From CAVOJV01 sp963696325 (GTDB lineage: Bacteria > Pseudomonadota > Gammaproteobacteria > Competibacterales > Competibacteraceae): 57,210 nucleotides of DNA. Shown one piece after another: positions 52,407 through 57,210 of this stretch. Numbering within the stretch: position 1 is the stretch's first letter; every line of letters starts with the position of its first letter. The stretch is from positions 1 to 57,210 of the forward strand of contig CAVOJV010000013.1 in assembly GCA_963696325.1 (NCBI GenBank), given 5' to 3'. The notes beneath the pieces were generated by a model. The model was not told the origin of the DNA. It saw only the letters and a list, made by a program, of their open reading frames with translations, and searched no databases. Both the position numbers and the translations under genes were made by a program.

Positions 52407-55400
52407 ATGCCAACACGCGCCGTGCCTGAAAGCTTCCTGGTCGCATTCTCCCTCGCGGGAGAACAGCGCGAGTTCGTGCGAGCTATCGCGGAGGCGGTGG
52501 AGAATCAGCTAGGCGGCGGTACGGTGTTCCTGGACGAGTGGTTCGAGCACTACATCGCAGGCGACGATGCGGACCTGAAACTCCAGGAGATATACGACCG
52601 ACGGTGCGAGCTGGTGGTCGTGTGCGTCTCGGAACGCTATGGGTCCAAGCCCTGGACGCAGGCGGAGCACCGGGCGATTCGCGCCCGGTACATGAAATGC
52701 AGCGCAACCCCGGAGAAACGCGAGCGGGACGCCATCCTGCCGATCCGCGTCGGAGATGGCCAGGTGGAAGGCATCCTCTTCAACGCGATCGTGCCCGACG
52801 TGCGGGACGCAGTCCCGCCGAAAGCGCCGAGTTGATCATCGCCCGCCTTCGCCTTCTCATGCCCGGGTTAAAGACTGCCGCAGCGGACGCGCCGCCTGGA
52901 CCTGCATGGCCGGAAGCTCCCCCGCCACTCTCGTGGCCCATGGCGGACCATAGCGGCGCGCGTGCGGCCTTTGGTGACCTGCTGACCTCTGGGGTGGCGT
53001 GGCGCCTTCTGCGGATCCGTGGTGTGAGCGAAACCGGCAAAAGCCATATCACCCGGCAGATGCTCGCCAATGCCCTCGCGATCCCGGACGTCGCGTGCGG
53101 ACGCTTCGATTTCAAAGGGACCACGGACATGGACCGCGAGGTCCGGGCCTTCGTGCAGGATCTGGGCGTATCAGCAGCACCCGCAACGACACCCAGGCTG
53201 CACGAGCGATTGGACCAAATCCTCGGTGCACTCCGGCACCGAGTCCAACCCACGTTGTTGATATTCGATACCTACGAAATGGCGGGCGAAACGCAGGAGT
53301 GGGTGGAGAAATCACTGCTCCAGAGCCTGATTCGTGCGACTTGGTTGCGCGTGGTCATCGCTGGACAACAGGTGCCGGACTCCACTGGAGCAGTTTGGGC
53401 TACGGTGGCATCCCCCACGGTGCAGCTTGAGCTTCCGCAACCCGCCGACTGGTATGACTTCGGCAAGCGGCACCGCCCGGATCTGAAGTTGGAGCAGGTG
53501 GAGACCGCGTGCGATCTCGCCAGAGGGAAGGCTAGTCTACTAGCCCAACTCTTTGGACCTGTCGGCTGACATGGAATTCGCCGAGCAACTTCGTGTACTC
53601 CAGGCGGCCGAGGGCGATCCGGCGAAGCTCGCGCTGGCCACGGTGGATCTCGCTTTTCCCGCGCTGCCACATGGGGAGCGCATGGCGTTGAGGGAAGCCC
53701 TGGCGGCGGCCGCGATACCGCATTGGTGTAGTGCTGGCATCCTCGCGATCTTGCTGGAAATCACAGCCGAGGAAAGCCGCGTGCTTCACGGGCGGCTGTG
53801 CCAACTTACGGTGGTGGAGCCGTTTCCGGCACGAGGCGAGACTGCGGTGAACGTCCACGAAGCCGCTCGGCTGGCACTGCGCAAGTCTCTGGCGGCCGAC
53901 CGGACGGATTGGTTCCGGACGTTGAGCGAGCGGGCCGCCGCTCATTTCGCGAACAACCCCGCTCCGGCCGCACGCATCGAGTGGATTTACCACCGCCTTT
54001 GCTCCGCGCCGGCTGAAGCCGCTAACGAACTCGAGCAGCTCGACCGCGATTGGTCCAGCACCGCACACCCTGAAGACCACGAGGCACTGGCGGTGGCGTT
54101 GCGGGAGTTGGTTGAGACGGGCCTATGCGCGCTCGCGCCCTTCTATGGGCGTCGCTCTGTATCGCATGGGTACGCGTGAATCGTGGTGAAACAGCGCAAG
54201 TCGGCGATGACGCCCTCGGCATTCGCGAACTCGCGCGCGACTTGGGCGACGCGCGGGCGGAGGCGGATGCCGAATCTCTGCTCGGCGACGTGCTGGAAGC
54301 GCAGGGCAAGCTGGGCGAGGCGCAGGCGGCGTTTGCGGAACATCTCGCGATCAGCCGCCGGCTGGCGGAGCAGGACCCGAGCAACGCCGGCTGGCAGCGG
54401 GAGTTGGCGGTGGCGCACAGCCGGGTGGGCGGGGTGCTGGAAGCGCAGGGCAAGCTGGGCGAGGCGCAGGCGGCGTTTGCGGAATATCTCGCGATCAGCC
54501 GCCGGCTGGCGGAGCAGGACCCGAGCAACGCCGGCTGGCAGCGGGACTTGGCGGTGGCGCACAGCCGGGTGGGCGGGGTGCTGGAAGCGCAGGGCAAGCT
54601 GGGCGAGGCGCAGGCGGCGTTTGCGGAATATCTCGCGATCAGCCGCCGGCTGGCGGAGCAGGACCCGAGCAACGCCGGCTGGCAGCGGGAGTTGGCGGTG
54701 GCGCACAGCCGGGTGGGCGACATGCTGGAAGCGCAGGGCAAGCTGGGCGAGGCGCAGGCGGCGTTTGCGGAACATCTCGCGATCAGCCGCCGGCTGGCGG
54801 AGCAGGACCCGAGCAACGCCGGCTGGCAGCGGGAGTTGGCGGTGGCGCACAGCCGGGTGGGCGGGGTGCTGGAAGCGCAGGGCAAGCTGGGCGAGGCGCA
54901 GGCGGCGTTTGCGGAGGATCTCGCGATCAGCCGCCGGCTGGCGGAGCAGGACCCGAGCAACGCCGGCTGGCAGCGGGAGTTGGCGGTGGCGCACAGCCGG
55001 GTGGGCGGGGTGCTGGAAGCGCAGGGCAAGCTGGGCGAGGCGCAGGCGGCGTTTGCGGAACATCTCGCGATCAGCCGCCGGCTGGCGGAGCAGGACCCGA
55101 GCAACGCCGGCTGGCAGCGGGGCTTGGCGGTGGCGCACAGCCGGGTGGGCGGGGTGCTGGAAGCGCAGGGCAAGCTGGGCGAGGCGCAGGCGGCGTTTGC
55201 GGAACATCTCGCGATCAGCCGCCGGCTGGCGGAGCAGGACCCGAGCAACGCCGGCTGGCAGCGGGAGTTGGCGGTGGCGCACAGCCGGGTGGGCGGGGTG
55301 CTGGAAGCGCAGGGCAAGCTGGGCGAGGCGCAGGCGGCGTTTGCGGAGGATCTCGCGATCAGCCGCCGGCTGGCGGAGCAGGACCCGAGCAACGCCGGCT

Positions 55401-55950
55401 GGCAGCGGGACTTGGCGGTGGCGCACAGCCGGGTGGGCGGGGTGCTGGAAGCGCAGGGCAAGCTGGGCGAGGCGCAGGCGGCGTTTGCGGAACATCTCGC
55501 GATCAGCCGCCGGCTGGCGGAGCAGGACCCGAGCAACGCCGGCTGGCAGCGGGAGTTGGCGGTGGCGCACAGCCGGGTGGGCGGGGTGCTGGAAGCGCAG
55601 GGCAAGCTGGGCGAGGCGCAGGCGGCGTTTGCGGAGGATCTCGCGATCAGCCGCCGGCTGGCGGAGCAGGACCCGAGCAACGCCGGCTGGCAGCGGGACT
55701 TGGCGGTGGCGCACAGCCGGGTGGGCGGGGTGCTGGAAGCGCAGGGCAAGCTGGGCGAGGCGCAGGCGGCGTTTGCGGAACATCTCGCGATCAGCCGCCG
55801 GCTGGCGGAGCAGGACCCGAGCAACGCCGGCTGGCAGCGGGACTTGGCGGTGGCGCACAGCCGGGTGGGCGACATGCTGGAAGCGCAGGGCAAGCTGGGC
55901 GAGGCGCAGGCGGCGTTTGCGGAACATCTCGCGATCAGCCGCCGGCTGGC
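52407..55950 (+). CDS. TIR-STAND NTPase-TPR protein (NLR-like), three frameshifts
   Basis: One gene of about 1180 codons read in four pieces: 52407-52820, about 52825-53565, about 53560-54150 and about 54180-55950. Frame changes lie near 52820, 53560 and 54160. The N-terminal TIR-like domain (about 8-135) has FLVAFSLAGEQREFVRAIAE, VVVCVSERYGSKPW and Glu87 in WTQAE at the position of the TIR NADase glutamate. A P-loop NTPase follows, with Walker A GVSETGKS and Walker B TLLIFDTYE, then a helical region and a TPR array of 48-residue units. This is the layout of bacterial NLR-like immune proteins, where the repeats sense and the TIR domain depletes NAD. The start ATG 52407 lacks a good ribosome site. 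GC content and codon use differ from neighbours, suggesting transfer. The C-terminus is lost at 55950. Confidence 0.8.
54290..55950 (+). repeat. Twelve near-identical 144-bp TPR-coding repeats
   Basis: Units begin at 54290, 54434, 54578, 54722, 54866, 55010, 55154, 55298, 55442, 55586, 55730 and 55874. The last is cut after about 77 bases. Each encodes 48 residues beginning VLEAQGKLGEAQAAFAE. Variation is confined to a few codons: H, Y or D before LAISRR; E, D or G in QR-x-LAVAH; and GGV or GDM at the unit boundary. Between these positions the units are identical at the DNA level, which indicates recent expansion or active homogenisation. Confidence 0.97.
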
Positions 55951-56245
55951 TGCCGAGCCCTGTGGATTTGTTCTCAGGGAAAACGGTGTCAGGTTTGGGT
56001 ATGTTCCCGATTTACCCGAATAACCTCATATGCTTAACCTGCTCAGGCAATGTGACGCTATCGTGCTCGAAAGCAACCACTGCCCGGATATGCTCGCGGA
56101 ACGGGCCTTATCCCCGAATCATTGAAACGAAGAATCCGTTCAAAACGAGGGCACCTGCCAACCCACGCTGGCCCAGTGCCTGCAAACGCTGGGTAAAGAC
56201 GTGCCGCAGGTCATCCTTACCCACCTGAGCGAGATGAACAACACA
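55950..56245 (+). pseudogene. C-terminal fragment of an MBL-fold hydrolase (YycJ/WalJ-like)
   Basis: From 55950 the TPR frame turns abruptly into EPCGFVLRENGVRFGYVPDL. After an in-frame TAA at 56024 it continues LLRQCDAIVLESNHCPDML. In other frames it reads NGPYP, LKRRIRSKRGHL and PQVILTHLSEMNNT. These segments are characteristic of the C-terminal half of metallo-beta-lactamase-fold hydrolases of the YycJ/WalJ type (the VLESNH and HLSE motifs). There are at least two indels besides the stop. The abrupt change in mid-TPR suggests a chimeric or rearranged junction. Confidence 0.6.
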
Positions 56246-56822
56246 CGGAACAGGTATAGGCAAGCGCCCGTGAGGGGCTGGGACTCTTTTATGAAAAAGA
56301 GGGAGCACGTTATCGCCTCGCCAGGTGCGGGAGCATAAGGGTCCTGCCCGCAGTGTATAAAACTTTGAAATCGGATAGGGAGAATGGCTCCGGAGAAACA
56401 GATAAGAATTAATTTGGATCACACCCAAACCATAAAAATGGTAATGTATTCGAAGGTCCCCCGCTTCAGGGCCTCTCCTAGGCACGGCAGGCAGGGAGTT
56501 TCTCTATTTTTTTAGTCACCGAGCCGCCGCGGGGGCGTCCCTTAGGGGGCGGCGGCATTCATCGTTCCTGATAAATAGAGTGGAAACAATCCCCTCATCA
56601 TAGCGGAATACTATAATTTTCATAGAAAATGCAAATGAGTTACAGACTCAGGAAAACATGATAAATTACTGTGGGCATTTCATTGTAATTTCTTTTTCAG
56701 GGGTTGAAATAAAAGCACGGGGAAGATGACGGAGGGGACAGTACCTAACCCCCCTTAACACCCGCCCGATGAGCGCGATGATGACGTGTTACCTGTCGGG
56801 AGGTATCACATTTGGGGGGAGC
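56246..56822. other. Non-coding tail region
   Basis: No gene is recognised. Two hairpins are visible: CTCTTTTATGAAAAAGAG at about 56283-56300, and GCCGCCGC (56523-56530) with GCGGCGGC (56549-56556). Base composition is mixed, and AT-rich from about 56575. Confidence 0.4.
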
Positions 56823-56823
56823 C

Positions 56824-56866
56824 GAACGGCGGGGGTGAAACCCCCGAGAGCGTTCAGGTTTTTTGA
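56824..56866 (+). terminator. Strong rho-independent terminator
   Basis: GAACG pairs with CGTTC around an inner stem CGGGGGT/ACCCCCG with a GAA loop, followed by AGG and six T residues. It would end transcription coming from the left, although no intact gene precedes it. Confidence 0.75.
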
Positions 56867-56936
56867 ATATTTCTATAGTGCCAGGAAAATTCCCTTTTTT
56901 CAGGATAGTTTTGTGTGAGAGAAGGATTTGGTTTTT

Positions 56937-57210
56937 TTATGCATCTTTGATCTTCAGCAACTTGAGGCAATAATGGTCAATCGAGTTGATCATCGCCTTT
57001 TTTGCCTGTTTGATTTTTTTTTTGTCATCAGAGAGGAAATCTGCGCCACGTATTCGAGCAGCGTGACGTAAAGATGATGAGGGCCAAAGGTTTCTTTGAT
57101 TTCATCCAGACAGGCTTGTGCCTTATAGTGTTTGCGCTCATCAGTCCAAATCCGAAATCAAGGAGACGGAGCACGTTGCGGGAGGTTTTTACTACTGCAA
57201 TTCCTGAATT
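56937..57210 (-). CDS. 3' end of an unrecognised gene, cut by window edge
   Basis: The reverse strand reads WTDERKHYKAQACLDEIKET, then HHLYVTLLEYVAQISSLMTK. If one base is missing in the T-run at 57014-57023, it continues IKQAKKAMINSIDHYCLKLL and KIKDA to TAA 56937-56939. The composition looks like a real small basic or helical protein end. The family is not recognised. It converges with the terminator at 56824-56866. Confidence 0.45.

Noticed and set aside
54022..55927. Two reverse-strand reading frames of about 600 codons and a second forward frame across the TPR repeats
   Set aside because: A GC-rich 144-bp repeat with no stop in one unit has none in any unit, so long frames arise on all strands. 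Their translations (runs such as RQPAADREMF and WRSRTRATPA) resemble no protein fold, whereas the chosen frame gives clear TPR helices.
54290..55950. Regular direct repeats that could be mistaken for a CRISPR array
   Set aside because: Units are 144 bp, contiguous, without unique spacers and coding. This is a protein repeat.

Overview
ORGANISM AND NATURE OF THE WINDOW. Most genes are typical of a gammaproteobacterium: the order dapB-carA-carB, a Tas-type aldo/keto reductase, ThiS-ThiG-TrmB, an H-NS family protein with a CRP-like site upstream, PurH, and an RTX protein beside a HlyD adaptor. Many insertion-sequence relics and the large signalling proteins suggest a large-genome environmental lineage. 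I cannot fix the genus. The sequence is not clean. Bases 1 to about 45318 form one giant imperfect palindrome. The left arm is 1-22552, a GC-rich core lies at 22553-25432, and the right arm is 25433-45318. Nearly every gene there occurs twice in opposite orientation. Most copies carry single-base indels, and a gene broken in one arm is often intact in the other. The fold point is a short natural palindrome at 23968-23979.

LAYOUT OF THE ARMS, outside to inside (left / right coordinates): start of purH; IS relics (IS1634-like and IS200-like) with arm-specific insertions; VWA-FHA protein; Ser/Thr kinase; small unknown protein; AAA ATPase with Roadblock domain; diiron (ODP-type) metallo-beta-lactamase-fold protein; OmpA-like protein; membrane-anchored Roadblock-like protein; tas; FIST-domain protein; trmB; thiG; thiS; 1.2 kb without genes; hns-like gene; tRNA-Gly(CCC); dapB; carA; and about the first 600 codons of carB. 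In both arms carB breaks at the same point into GC-rich DNA encoding OsmC-, SRPBCC- and VOC-family proteins. This looks foreign and is probably chimeric. Two complete insertion sequences occur only in the left arm and one IS630-type relic only in the right. The outer arms therefore come from two genome copies or strains and are not a mechanical copy of one molecule.

UNIQUE RIGHT FLANK (45319-57210). purH is complete. It converges with an RTX-HlyD operon that has no ABC transporter gene here. A GC-rich gene follows that encodes a TIR domain, a STAND-like NTPase and twelve almost identical 48-residue TPR units. It is broken by three frameshifts and ends abruptly in a fragment of an MBL-fold hydrolase. 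The last kilobase holds a strong terminator and the 3' end of an unrecognised gene.

HOW THE GENES WORK TOGETHER. The best candidate for an undescribed system is the block from the VWA-FHA gene to the membrane Roadblock gene (4519-12379, mirrored at 35606-43575). A membrane-tethered non-RD kinase faces, across a divergent promoter, a secreted or membrane VWA protein with an FHA phosphopeptide-binding domain. The kinase gene is followed by an apparent operon encoding a Roadblock-fused ATPase, an oxygen/NO-type diiron protein, an OmpA-type peptidoglycan-binding protein and a second membrane-bound Roadblock-like protein. I infer an envelope-linked redox or gas-sensing phosphosignalling module. 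The TIR-STAND-TPR protein is a likely NLR-like immune protein.
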